From Acidobacteriota bacterium (lineage in GTDB: Bacteria > Acidobacteriota > Thermoanaerobaculia > Thermoanaerobaculales > Sulfomarinibacteraceae), in assembly GCA_022340775.1 (NCBI GenBank), contig JAJDNH010000057.1, positions 1 through 47,638 of the forward strand: a stretch of DNA of 47,638 nt. The letters run 5' to 3'. The translations under genes were made by a program, and so were the position numbers. Below are positions 21,105 to 31,084 of this stretch, piece by piece. Position 1 is the stretch's first letter, and the number at the start of each line of letters is the position of its first letter. Below the pieces are notes generated by a model. That model had not been told where the DNA came from. It ran no database searches and saw only the letters and a program-made list of their open reading frames with translations.

Positions 21105-23906
21105 TCAGGCTTCCTCGCCCTGCCTCAGCTCCGCTATGCGTTGCTCGAGCTCGGTCAGGGCGTCGGTCTGGCCGTAAAGACGGCGTGCGAGCTTGAGCGC
21201 CTGGGCGGCGCCGTCGAGGTCGCCTCCGTCGAGGTGGTTCCGGACGGTCGCCTCTGCCTGCAGGCGGCGCGCCTCGTCCAGCCGGCGGGCGATCTCCGGA
21301 TCATCAGGGTGGGCGCTGCTCGCCTGGTTGAGGATGGAGATGGCTCGCTCGTAGCGGCCGGCTGCCAACGCCTCCTCTACCTCCGCCGCGTAACTGGCAG
21401 CAACGGCCTCGGCCTGTTCCTGCTCCAGGGCCGTGAGGCGCTCGGCCAGCTCGGCCACCTGCGGGGCATCTGGAAACAGCTTGCGCGCCAAGCGGAGGGC
21501 GCGGGAAGCGCCGGCCAGGTCTTGCTCGGCGAGACATGCTTCCACCCGTCCGACGGCCGCTGCCAACTCGCGGGCCTGTTGCTGGCGTGCGACCGCGTCC
21601 CGGACCTCGGACTCGACCTTTGCGACCCGATCTGTGAGATCGGCTGCATCGACCGGCAGAGCACGTGCGGCGGTGACGGCATCGAGGGCGGCAGCGAGGT
21701 CGCCCGCCTCGATGCCGTCACGGGCGCGGTCCAGAAGCTGCTGGCAGCTCTCGTGAAGCCGGCGACGCTCCGCTTCCTCGTCGAGATGGTCCTTGAGCTC
21801 CGTCAGAGCAGCTTGAGCCCCCAGCTCGTCGATCGCGGTCGCGAGTAGCTGCTGCGCCTGGGCGTGCCGGCCGGCCTCAAGATGGGCCTTCGCCTCGGCG
21901 CGCACCGCGGACACCCGCTCTGCGAGCCGGAGATCGGCCGCGTGCTGCTGAGCCTGCTCACGGGTCTGCTCGAGGATCTCGATCACCAGGCGGTCCTCGG
22001 GATTGCACTCCAGGGCTTCTTCGAGCGCGGCGATGCCGTCGTCGAACCGCTGTTCCTCGACCGCACTTCTTGCGGTGCTGAGCAGGGCGGCCACCTTCGC
22101 CTCGCGCTCGCGCTGGCGGATCGTCTCGGCGCGCCCGCGCAGCGCCGCAAACAGCTCCGCTGCGCCGACCTCGCGCTCGGCCTGGTCGATGGCGGCGACA
22201 GCGGCATCGATCCTGCCGGACTCGAGCATGGTCTCGATGCGAGATGATGCCTCCGCCACCGCTGCCTCGTGTGCCTCCCGCGCCTTGTGCTCGGAGCGTG
22301 CGGCCTCGGTGTCGGCGATCGCCCGAGCGACCTCGGCATCATCCGGGGCCAGGTTTCTGGCCTCTTCGAGCTTGGCGAGCGCGTCATCGTACTCGTAGAC
22401 CTCGTTCAGAATGCGCGCCTCGACGAGAAGGGCGCGGGCCCGGTCGGTGCGCTCCGCGGAGCGCGCTCTGTCGAGCTCGGCGGTGAGCGGCTTGAGACGC
22501 GTGTCGCCGGCGAAGCGCTCGCGGGCCGCCTCGAGTGCAGTTTCCGCAGCGGCCAACTCCCCGGCTTCAATGTGCGAACGGATCAGGGCTGTGGCCTCGG
22601 TCAGCGAGGCGGCACGGCGTTGGCGCTCGGACTGCTGAGTGAGCTTCTCCTCGACCTGCTGCAGCAGCTCGTGCGCCGCACCATGGTCAGGCGCCAGCTG
22701 GAGGATGGCCTTGAGCTGGAAGGCCGCCTGCGGCAGGTGCCCCTGCTCCGAAAGCCGGTGGGCCTCGGACAGCAGGGCCTCAACCCGGCGACGTCGTGCC
22801 TGTTCCTGGGGATCGGGAGCAGCCGGTGCGACAGCCGTCGGCCGCCCGCCGGAAACCGATGCGGTCTTGACGGTGGGGGAGGGAGGCGGCGTTGCCGGCT
22901 GCTGAGGCGGCGCGGCCGGCGGGGTCCTGTCACCGGCGAGAAACTGGACGTTGAGGCGGTCCTGGGTGCTGCCCGGCCGCGGTATCTCGGCGGTTTTGTC
23001 GGATGGCTCGGCCGCCAGCAGACCGTCGAGCTCCTCGGCGTCAAAAGGAACCCGGGCCTGGATGCTGGCAAGCTCGCGCGCCATCTCACGTGCCGATTCG
23101 TGGCGCGCCGTCGGCTCCTTCGCCAGCGAGCGGAACACGATTCGGCGCAGGTCTTCCGGCACGCAGGCGTCCGGGTCGCTCTCACCGAACGGAATCGGGG
23201 GGTGAAAGAGGTGGCCAGAGATAATCGAGGTCAGGCTGTCACCCTTGATCGGGAGCTGGCCCGTGAGGAGCTCGTACAGGACCACGGCAAACGAGTAGAG
23301 GTCGGAGCGCCGCGTCACCTCGGCGCCTTCCTCTTGGCGCAGCTGCTCGGGCGAGCAGTACCGCAGCTTGCCGATGAAAATCCCGGTGGTGGTCAGGCCA
23401 CCGCCTCCCTCCAGCGCCTTCGCAACTCCGAGGTCGATCAGCTTGACCAGGGGGTTGCCTTCGTCGTCGCGCGTCAGCATCAGGTTGTCAGGAGAGATAT
23501 CGCGGTGGACGATGCCCTTGCGGTGTAGGTAGTCGATGGCCTTCAGCGACTGGCGCGCGATCTCGAGGGTGATACCCAGCGGGGGCGGTCCGCTGCGGCG
23601 GAGGACCTCCTGGAGGTTGATGCCGTCGATGAACTCCATGACGATGAAGGCGTTACCCTCATGGTCAACCGAGAAGTCGTAGAACTGGGCGATATTGGCG
23701 TGGCGCAGCTTGATCGCCATCTTGGCTTCCTGCTGGAAGCGCGCCTCGAACTCCTCGGTGCGCTCGACCTGCGGGCGCATGACCTTGATCACGCGGAGCT
23801 CGTCCAGAAGGCGATGGCGGACCTTGTAGATGGTCCCCATCCCACCATCCTTGAGCCGATCAAGGATCTCGTACTTGCCTTCGAGACGTTCCAAAGGAAC
23901 CGACAC
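21105..23906 (-). CDS. Ser/Thr protein kinase with C-terminal TPR-like repeat array
   Basis: GGMGTIYKVRHR, VIKVMRP, HRDISPDNLML, LIDLGVAK, RYCSPEQLR kinase motifs; ~600 aa of ~50-residue helical repeats. Confidence 0.92.
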   Translation of the reverse strand: MSVPLERLEGKYEILDRLKDGGMGTIYKVRHRLLDELRVIKVMRPQVERTEEFEARFQQEAKMAIKLRHANIAQFYDFSVDHEGNAFIVMEFIDGINLQEVLRRSGPPPLGITLEIARQSLKAIDYLHRKGIVHRDISPDNLMLTRDDEGNPLVKLIDLGVAKALEGGGGLTTTGIFIGKLRYCSPEQLRQEEGAEVTRRSDLYSFAVVLYELLTGQLPIKGDSLTSIISGHLFHPPIPFGESDPDACVPEDLRRIVFRSLAKEPTARHESAREMARELASIQARVPFDAEELDGLLAAEPSDKTAEIPRPGSTQDRLNVQFLAGDRTPPAAPPQQPATPPPSPTVKTASVSGGRPTAVAPAAPDPQEQARRRRVEALLSEAHRLSEQGHLPQAAFQLKAILQLAPDHGAAHELLQQVEEKLTQQSERQRRAASLTEATALIRSHIEAGELAAAETALEAARERFAGDTRLKPLTAELDRARSAERTDRARALLVEARILNEVYEYDDALAKLEEARNLAPDDAEVARAIADTEAARSEHKAREAHEAAVAEASSRIETMLESGRIDAAVAAIDQAEREVGAAELFAALRGRAETIRQREREAKVAALLSTARSAVEEQRFDDGIAALEEALECNPEDRLVIEILEQTREQAQQHAADLRLAERVSAVRAEAKAHLEAGRHAQAQQLLATAIDELGAQAALTELKDHLDEEAERRRLHESCQQLLDRARDGIEAGDLAAALDAVTAARALPVDAADLTDRVAKVESEVRDAVARQQQARELAAAVGRVEACLAEQDLAGASRALRLARKLFPDAPQVAELAERLTALEQEQAEAVAASYAAEVEEALAAGRYERAISILNQASSAHPDDPEIARRLDEARRLQAEATVRNHLDGGDLDGAAQALKLARRLYGQTDALTELEQRIAELRQGEEA

Positions 23907-23980
23907 GGTGCCTCACCTCGAGCCCTCTGTCCAGCCAATCATTGTCGGGCTCTCTAGGCTATGTCAGGCCACAGCGGGTG

Positions 23981-25189
23981 TCAATGGGCTGCGTGGAGGC
24001 CGGCGTCGGCTGTTGTCTGCGGAGGGTGTTGGCGGGCGTACTCCGCGATGTCACGGACCGCGTCGAGCGCCCGATCGATGTCGCTCTCGGTGTTGAAGGC
24101 CCCGATCGAGAAGCGGACGGTACCGCCGTGATTCGCGGTGCCGATGCCCTCGTGCACCAGCGGCGCACAGTGGAGTCCGGTCCGCGTGATCACGTCGTGC
24201 TCCACGTCCAGGAAGTTTCCGGTTTGCTCGGCCGGCATGCCGTCGATGTTGAAGGCGATGACCGGCAGATGGTCGTGCTCCATGTCGGCGCAGTGGAGGG
24301 TGACGTTGTCGGTTGCTTCGAGGCCGTCTCGGAGGCGCCGGGCGAGAACCATCTCCTCCTCGCAGATCGTCCGCACTCCACCATGCGCCGCGATCCAGCG
24401 CTGCCCAGCCAGCAAGCCCGCGATACCGAGGGTGTTGAGGGTTCCGAACTCCAACCGCCACGGGTACTCGCGCACCTGCGTCTTGAGGGCGCTCTTGACG
24501 CCCGTGCCGCCGGAGCGGCACGGCCAGATCTCCGCATGCTCGGCGACGTACATGCCGCCGGTGCCTGTCGGTCCGAACAGGGACTTGTGGCCGGTGAAGC
24601 AGACCACGTCGACGTTCATGCGGTTGATGTCGATGTCTACCAGACCAGCGGTCTGGGCGGCGTCGATCGCAAACAGGACTCCGTTGCGCCGGCAGATGGC
24701 ACCAACGTCGGCCACGGGTTGGATCGTCCCGAGGACGTTGGACCCGTGGTTCATGACCACCAACCGGGTTTCGGGCCGGATCAGGGCGGCGATGTCGGCC
24801 GGATTGACATAGCCGTGCGAGTCGAATGGAACGAAGTCCACGCTCACGCCGCGCTCACCGTGGTAGTACATCGGGCGGAGCACTGAGTTGTGCTCCAGGC
24901 GGGTGGCGATGGCGTGGTCACCGGGTTCAAGAACGCTCGAGATGAGCAGGTTGAGGGCATCGGTCACGTTATGGGAGAAGACCAGGCGGTCGCGGTCATT
25001 GCCGCCGAACAGCTCGGTGAGAGCCTGCCGCGCGTCGAGCACGACATGCTCGGCCTCGAGCGCGAGATCGAAGCCGGTGCGGCCCGGGTTCACACCTTTG
25101 GTGGCATAGAAGTGGGTCATGAACTCGATGACCTCCGGCGGCTTGGGAAAGGTGGTGGCGGCGTTGTCCAGGTAGACGTAGTCGGTCAT
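23981..25189 (-). CDS. Class V aminotransferase-fold PLP enzyme (cysteine desulfurase family)
   Basis: YLDNAATTFPKPPEV, FAIDAAQTAGLVDID, FTGHKSLFGPTGTGG (PLP lysine), TGLHCAPLVHEGIGT. Confidence 0.9.
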   Translation of the reverse strand: MTDYVYLDNAATTFPKPPEVIEFMTHFYATKGVNPGRTGFDLALEAEHVVLDARQALTELFGGNDRDRLVFSHNVTDALNLLISSVLEPGDHAIATRLEHNSVLRPMYYHGERGVSVDFVPFDSHGYVNPADIAALIRPETRLVVMNHGSNVLGTIQPVADVGAICRRNGVLFAIDAAQTAGLVDIDINRMNVDVVCFTGHKSLFGPTGTGGMYVAEHAEIWPCRSGGTGVKSALKTQVREYPWRLEFGTLNTLGIAGLLAGQRWIAAHGGVRTICEEEMVLARRLRDGLEATDNVTLHCADMEHDHLPVIAFNIDGMPAEQTGNFLDVEHDVITRTGLHCAPLVHEGIGTANHGGTVRFSIGAFNTESDIDRALDAVRDIAEYARQHPPQTTADAGLHAAH

Positions 25190-25197
25190 TGGGTACC

Positions 25198-25890
25198 TCA
25201 CTGAATGGGAAGATCGATGCCGTTACGGGTCAGCGCGCGCTGGACTCGCTGGCGGGAGGAAGCAATCTGCTCCTGAACGCAGGCCACCGCAGCTGCAGCC
25301 GAGCCCGAGCTGAGGGCCTCAACCAGGCGCTCGTGCTCGCGGCGCATTTCGGGCCCGAAGGCCCCGAGATCGAGGCCGAGAAAGAAGAAGCGCTGCATCG
25401 AGCCGAGCAGGTCGCCGAGCACCGCGACCAGGCGCTCGTTGCCGCCGAGGCCGGCCAGCTGAATGTGGAAGTCCTGGTTGCGCTCCAGGAAGTCGGCGTA
25501 AGAGGACCAGTCGTGGTACGTGTACTCGATTGCCGCCAACTCCTGCAGGCGGGCCAGGCCATCCGCGGAAGCGCGCCTCACGGCGCTGTCCACGGCGTGG
25601 GTCTCGAGCACCCCGCGCAGCTCGAAACAGTCGGCGATCTCGCGCAAGGAGATCCGGTTGACGAAGTACCCCTTGTACGGGATCGCCGTGACCAGGCCTT
25701 CCTGCTGGAGACGCCGGCAGGCCTCGCGCACCGGCACCCGGCTCGAGCCGTAGGCGGCTGCCAGCTCGTGCTCGGTGAGGGCGGCACCGGGCGGGCGTCT
25801 GAGCGTGATGATGTCGCGCTTCAGGGCCCGGTAGACCTCGTCCGCAACCGTTCGACGCGGCTCCGCCGGAAGGGGCTGCTTCACTGCCAT
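25198..25890 (-). CDS. GntR family transcriptional regulator, FCD (FadR) subfamily
   Basis: wHTH VADEVYRALKRDIITLRRPPGAALTEHELAAAYGSSRVPVREACRRLQQEGLV; FCD-like LRGVLETHAVDSAVRRA...FHIQLAGLGGNERLV; start taken at MAVKQPLP. Confidence 0.9.
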   Translation of the reverse strand: MAVKQPLPAEPRRTVADEVYRALKRDIITLRRPPGAALTEHELAAAYGSSRVPVREACRRLQQEGLVTAIPYKGYFVNRISLREIADCFELRGVLETHAVDSAVRRASADGLARLQELAAIEYTYHDWSSYADFLERNQDFHIQLAGLGGNERLVAVLGDLLGSMQRFFFLGLDLGAFGPEMRREHERLVEALSSGSAAAAVACVQEQIASSRQRVQRALTRNGIDLPIQ

Positions 25891-25897
25891 CGGGAAG

Positions 25898-25925
25898 ATT
25901 GTATACAATACGTATACAATGTCAA
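25898..25925 (-). promoter_or_regulatory. Promoter with embedded palindromic operator for the GntR operon
   Basis: ATTGTATAC-AATAC-GTATACAAT (25898..25920), perfect 9-bp arms; minus strand TTGACA (25925..25920)-N16-TACAAT (25903..25898). Confidence 0.8.
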
Positions 25926-25982
25926 GAAGAACCGGGAGGAGGGAGACGGGAAACGGGAAACGCTCCCCCGCCCACCCAGGCC

Positions 25983-26014
25983 AGTGACGGAGTGACGAAG
26001 TGACGGAGTGACGG
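25983..26014. repeat. 8-bp tandem repeat, four units
   Basis: AGTGACGG AGTGACGA AGTGACGG AGTGACGG. Confidence 0.9.
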
Positions 26015-26080
26015 CGTTCCCCGCCCACACGCAAAACGTGGCTGTAGCGCGCTCCAAAGCATGGTGCGCTCGGCGGAACG

Positions 26081-26152
26081 TGCCATCTATGACATGTCCG
26101 CTGTACGCTCTTCACAAGCCCTTGGGGATGGCGCGGAATGTCATAGGTGGCA
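26081..26152. repeat. 72-nt inverted-repeat element (MITE/IS-end-like hairpin)
   Basis: Arms TGCCATCTATGACATGTCCGC (26081..26101) and GCGGAATGTCATAGGTGGCA (26133..26152), complementary except one mismatch and one bulge; 31-nt loop. Confidence 0.7.
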
Positions 26153-26505
26153 ATTCGCGGGGAGGGCGATTGCCCGTGTGGCTACAGCTGCGATGGAGGC
26201 GACTCGTTGCCTGCCCGGAGTGGGTCGTGAGAGCGAGGAACCGATGGAGATCCTTGCCCGCTCCGAGGCAGGTGACGACGGGCGTCTGCGGAGCAGACGT
26301 TCGGGCGCCGGGGTCACAGAGAGACTCGCGCTCCCTCGGCCCTTGGCTTGGGGAGTATCGGCCCCACAACTGAAAGAGGCGGCTCGAGCAGGCTCCGGCG
26401 GTCGCCCTGAGGGTGTCTGTCCTTTCTCGTGGCCGTGCGATCGCCGGAGACGCGAGACGTGCGGTCGCTTGGGACCGCGCGGCCGCCGGAGATTCGAAGA
26501 CGGTC

Positions 26506-28236
26506 CTACGACGGGAGCTTCGCGCGCTCCTCGGCAAGAAGCCCGGTAACAGCCTGGACGACGCCGTCCAACGGGATCATCTGTCGCTCGCCGTCGCGGC
26601 GCAGCGACAGTTCGACGTTGCCGGAGGCAAGGCCCTTCTTGCCGACCACCAGGCGGACCGGGAAGCCGATAAGATCGAGGTCGTTGAACTTGACTCCGGG
26701 TCGCTCGAGACGGTCGTCGAACAGCACGTCGACGCCGGCGGCTCGAAGGCTTCCGTAGATCTGCTCCGCGGCAGCCACGACGTCGTCCTGATCTGAGTTG
26801 AGCAGCACCAGCACGACCTCGAACGGAGCCAGCGGCAACGGCCAGATGATGCCGCGGTCGTCGTGATTCTGCTCAACTGCCGCGGCGGCGGTGCGGCCGA
26901 CGCCGAGGCCGTAGCAGCCCATGATGCACGGCTGCTCGTTGCCTTCAGAGTCGAGGAACGTGCACCGCATCGGCTCCGAGTACTTGGTTCCCAACTTGAA
27001 GATGTGCCCGACCTCGATGCCGCGCTTCTCGATCATCGGCTGGCCGCAGCGCGGGCAAGGGTCGCCCGCGACAGCGAGGTTCACGTCGGCAACGACGGCG
27101 GGGTCGAAGTCGCGCCCCGGCCTGACGCCGACCAGGTGGGCGTCGGCCGCATTGGCGCCGGTGGCGGTGACGGCCAGGCTCATGACGGTCGGGTCGGCCA
27201 CGACGCGGACGTCGTGGAGGCCAACCGGACCGGAGAAGCCCTGCGGTCCGCCGGTGACGGTCTCGATCTTCTCGGCCGACGCGAGCTGGAGGTGGGTACA
27301 GCCGAGCGCGTTCTTGAGCTTGACCTCGTTGATCTCGCGGTCGCCGCGGATCAGAACCGCGACGAACTCCTGGTCGGTCTCGAAGATCATGGTCTTGATG
27401 AAGTGAGCCGGCTCGAGCTCGAGGAACGCCGCAACGTCCTCCACGCTCGTCTGCTCCGGGGTGGCCACGGCCTCTGGCGACTCAGGTGCCTGGCGCGGCC
27501 ATGCCGGCGCCTCCGGCAGGGCTCCGGTCTCGGCCTTTTCGGCGTTTGCGCCGTAGCCGCACGAACACGACAGGATGGCGTCCTCGCCCGTGTCCGCGAG
27601 GACCATGAACTCGTGCGATTCAGAGCCGCCGATGTTGCCGGTGTCGGCTTCGACCTTGACGTAGGAGAGCCCACAGCGCTCGAAGATCCGGCAGTAGGCC
27701 GTCTCCATGGCGCGGTACGCGACCTCGAGATCGGCGGGGTCGGCGTGGAACGAGTAGGCGTCCTTCATCACAAACTCGCGGCCGCGCATCAGGCCGAAGC
27801 GGGGCCGCACCTCGTCCCGGAACTTGGTCTGGATCTGGTACAGGTTGACCGGCAGCTGGCGGTACGAGCGCACCTCACGCCGCACGATGTCGGTCACCAC
27901 TTCCTCGTGGGTGGGGCCGAAGCAGAAGTCGCGCTGGTGGCGGTCCTTCAGGCGCAGAAGCTCGGGGCCGTACTGGGACCAGCGGCCGGACTCGTGCCAC
28001 AGCTCGGCCGGCGTCACCGCCGGCATCAGGAGCTCTGAGGAGCCGGCGTGTTCCATCTCCTCGCGGATGATCCTCTCGAGCTTGGCCAGCGTGCGCAGCC
28101 CCAGCGGCAGGTAGTTGTAGATGCCGGCGGCGACCTTCGAGATGAGTCCGGCCCGCACCATCAGCCGGTGTGAGACGACCTCGGCATCGGCAGGGTCCTG
28201 GCGCAAGGTATGAATGAAGGTCCGGGTCCAACGCAT
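26506..28236 (-). CDS. proS: Proline--tRNA ligase (with editing-type insertion)
   Basis: MRWTRTFIHTLRQDPADAEVVSHRLMVRAGLISKVAAGIYNYLPLGLR; FGPTHEEVVTDIV; bacterial-type INS domain FIKTMIFETDQEFVAVLIRGDREINEVKLKN. Confidence 0.96.
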   Translation of the reverse strand: MRWTRTFIHTLRQDPADAEVVSHRLMVRAGLISKVAAGIYNYLPLGLRTLAKLERIIREEMEHAGSSELLMPAVTPAELWHESGRWSQYGPELLRLKDRHQRDFCFGPTHEEVVTDIVRREVRSYRQLPVNLYQIQTKFRDEVRPRFGLMRGREFVMKDAYSFHADPADLEVAYRAMETAYCRIFERCGLSYVKVEADTGNIGGSESHEFMVLADTGEDAILSCSCGYGANAEKAETGALPEAPAWPRQAPESPEAVATPEQTSVEDVAAFLELEPAHFIKTMIFETDQEFVAVLIRGDREINEVKLKNALGCTHLQLASAEKIETVTGGPQGFSGPVGLHDVRVVADPTVMSLAVTATGANAADAHLVGVRPGRDFDPAVVADVNLAVAGDPCPRCGQPMIEKRGIEVGHIFKLGTKYSEPMRCTFLDSEGNEQPCIMGCYGLGVGRTAAAAVEQNHDDRGIIWPLPLAPFEVVLVLLNSDQDDVVAAAEQIYGSLRAAGVDVLFDDRLERPGVKFNDLDLIGFPVRLVVGKKGLASGNVELSLRRDGERQMIPLDGVVQAVTGLLAEERAKLPS

Positions 28237-28237
28237 G

Positions 28238-30108
28238 TCACCCTCCACTGGTACGACTGCGGGCGGTCCGCTGCGTTCTCCCGCCGCCCGCGAGAAGCGA
28301 GCCAAGGCGGTAAACGTGTGCGAGGAGCTCCTCGTCGAGGCCGCGACGGGGCTGGCTGTCGGCCGCCTCGAGCGCCTCCTCCGCGCCCTCGGTGTCGCCG
28401 GCCGCCAGCCGGGCCACAGCCAGCTGTCGCAGCAACGACGGTGTCGGCGAGGCGTCTGCTGCCTGCTCGAGGTAGGTCACCGCCTCGCGAAACCGCCCGC
28501 GCTTGAGCGCAATTTCGCCAAGGGCTGCCAGCGGGTAGTGGCGCAGCTCGCGCGGCGTGATCTCGAGCGCATCCAGCGCCAGCGTGCGCGCCTCCTCGAG
28601 ATCGCTGCCCAACTCGGCCTCCACAAGTGCCAGCTCGTAGGCGGCCAGCGCCCGGCTCAGCGTGTCCGGACCTTCCCGGTAGAAGCGGCGGGCGAGCCGG
28701 CGAGCCACGAGCTCCCGGCTGGCGTGACGCAGCGACTCGAGGACCGCCACCACGGCCGCGGTGACGTACGGGGAGTCGGCCGGTGGCCTGCTGAGAACGA
28801 GGTGGGCGTGGCGCAAAGCGCGCCGGGGCTCTCCGAGTGAGGACGCCAGCAGCGCGGCAGTCGCCCGCAGGCCCGGCTCGTCCGGCGCGAGAACGATGGC
28901 CGACTCGAAGAGCCCGAGCGCGGCCTCGGGGCGTCCCTGCTCGAGGGCGGCCTCGGCCTGGCGGACGCGTGTGGCGGCCTCTTTGGCGAGTCCACTCGGG
29001 GGCTCCAGGCTGACCATCCTCACGGTCTCCTGGTACTGGAGACGTTGGGGATCGAGACGCAGCACGTGCTCGAAGGTCTCAAGGGCGAGGCGGTTCCAGC
29101 CTCGCCGGATGTAGGCGATCCCGAGCTGGTAGAGGGCATCCTCGAAGTTGGGCGCCAGCTCGACGGCGCGCCGCAGGGCCTTGATGGCGCGCCCCGGGTG
29201 TTTCAGCTGCAGGTCGCACACACCGAGCAGGTGCCACACCTGTGGCAACTCCTCGATCTCGAGCGCTTCACGCAGGTGGCGCCGCGCGTTCTGGTGCCGT
29301 CCCCTCACCACCTCCAGTGCTCCGAGGGTGAAGCGGGGGAGAAAGGAGCCGGGCGCCATTTCGGCTGCCTGCTGGAGGGCCTTCTCCGCCTCTTCCCATT
29401 CCCCGAGGTCGGAGAGGATTGTGCCGAGGTAGATCAGGGTGTCGAAGTGCGGTCCACGGAGCTCCAACACGCGCCGAAAAGCGACGTGTGCCGTGTGAAG
29501 GTCGCCGGTCTCGAAGGCCGCCTCACCGATGAAGCTCCACAGCTCATCGTTGTCGGGCGCGAGGTGCGCGAGCTCCGCCAACAGATCCTGCGCCAGCTCG
29601 TTCTGACGCCCCAGCAGGGCGAGCTCGAGAGCCCTCAGCTGGCGCCGGAACCGGGTCGTGGCGCGGCCGGTGTGCTCCGCGTGAGACAGGATGCGACCGG
29701 AGCGCTCGCGGAACCTCCGTGAGAGATCACGGTTGAGCAGCTCCTGTCCGATGAACTTCTCCCAGCCGTCGTTGATCTCGGCCCTCGAGAGCACGCTACG
29801 GTTCTCGAGCAGGTCCCCGAGCACCTCGACCCCGGCGTGGGTTACGGTCAGATTGTGCTCGATCTGAGCTGTTCGCTCAGCGGTGGCCGCAATCGCCGAC
29901 GACAGCTGCCGGATGCCTTCCTCGAGAGCCGTAATCCGCTCGAGCAGGTGCTCCTCGAGCTCCTCCTGAGCCTCGAAGAACATCTCCTCGGCGCTATCCG
30001 GGCCCTCCTCCGCCGGCCCGGAAACGATCAGGAGCTTCGTGCCGCACCGGATGCAGTGCTCCCGCCCCTCGGAGTTTGGGGCGCCGCAGCTCTGACAGAG
30101 AAGGGTCA

Positions 30109-30109
<1 letters not shown>
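28238..30109 (-). CDS. Zinc-ribbon plus TPR repeat protein
   Basis: N-terminal CQSCGAPNSEGREHCIRCGTKL; repeated TPR units (AIKALRRAVELAPNFEDALYQLGIAYIRRGWNRLALETFEHVLRLDP). Confidence 0.8.
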
Positions 30110-30966
<857 letters not shown>

Positions 30967-30997
30967 GGCTCCTCCCAGACCCCAGGTAGGGGAAGTG

Positions 30998-31026
30998 AGA
31001 CTAGCCCGAAGGGGGCGACACGTCAA
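30998..31026 (-). promoter_or_regulatory. Candidate promoter for hbd-TPR-proS
   Basis: Minus strand TTGACG-N17-TAGTCT, ~25 nt leader with SD-like GGAGGA before ATG 30966; -10 is weak. Confidence 0.35.
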
Positions 31027-31034
31027 GGCAATAG

Positions 31035-31060
31035 AAAAGGCCCCGCGCCATCGCGGGGCC
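31035..31060 (-). terminator. Intrinsic terminator of the small lipoprotein gene
   Basis: GGCCCCGCG-CCAT-CGCGGGGCC, 9-bp perfect stem; minus-strand T4 tract follows. Confidence 0.75.
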
Positions 31061-31084
31061 TGTCGCCTTGTCTGGCGTTGCGGC

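Noticed and set aside
25891-26115. N-terminal extension of the GntR ORF (start 26115)
   Set aside because: The extension translates through the tandem repeat and promoter/palindrome; MAVKQPLP at 25890 fits the family start and promoter geometry.
26061-26549. 162-aa plus-strand ORF between GntR and proS
   Set aside because: Begins upstream of the 72-nt inverted repeat, runs into the antisense of proS, and has no recognisable domain or RBS.
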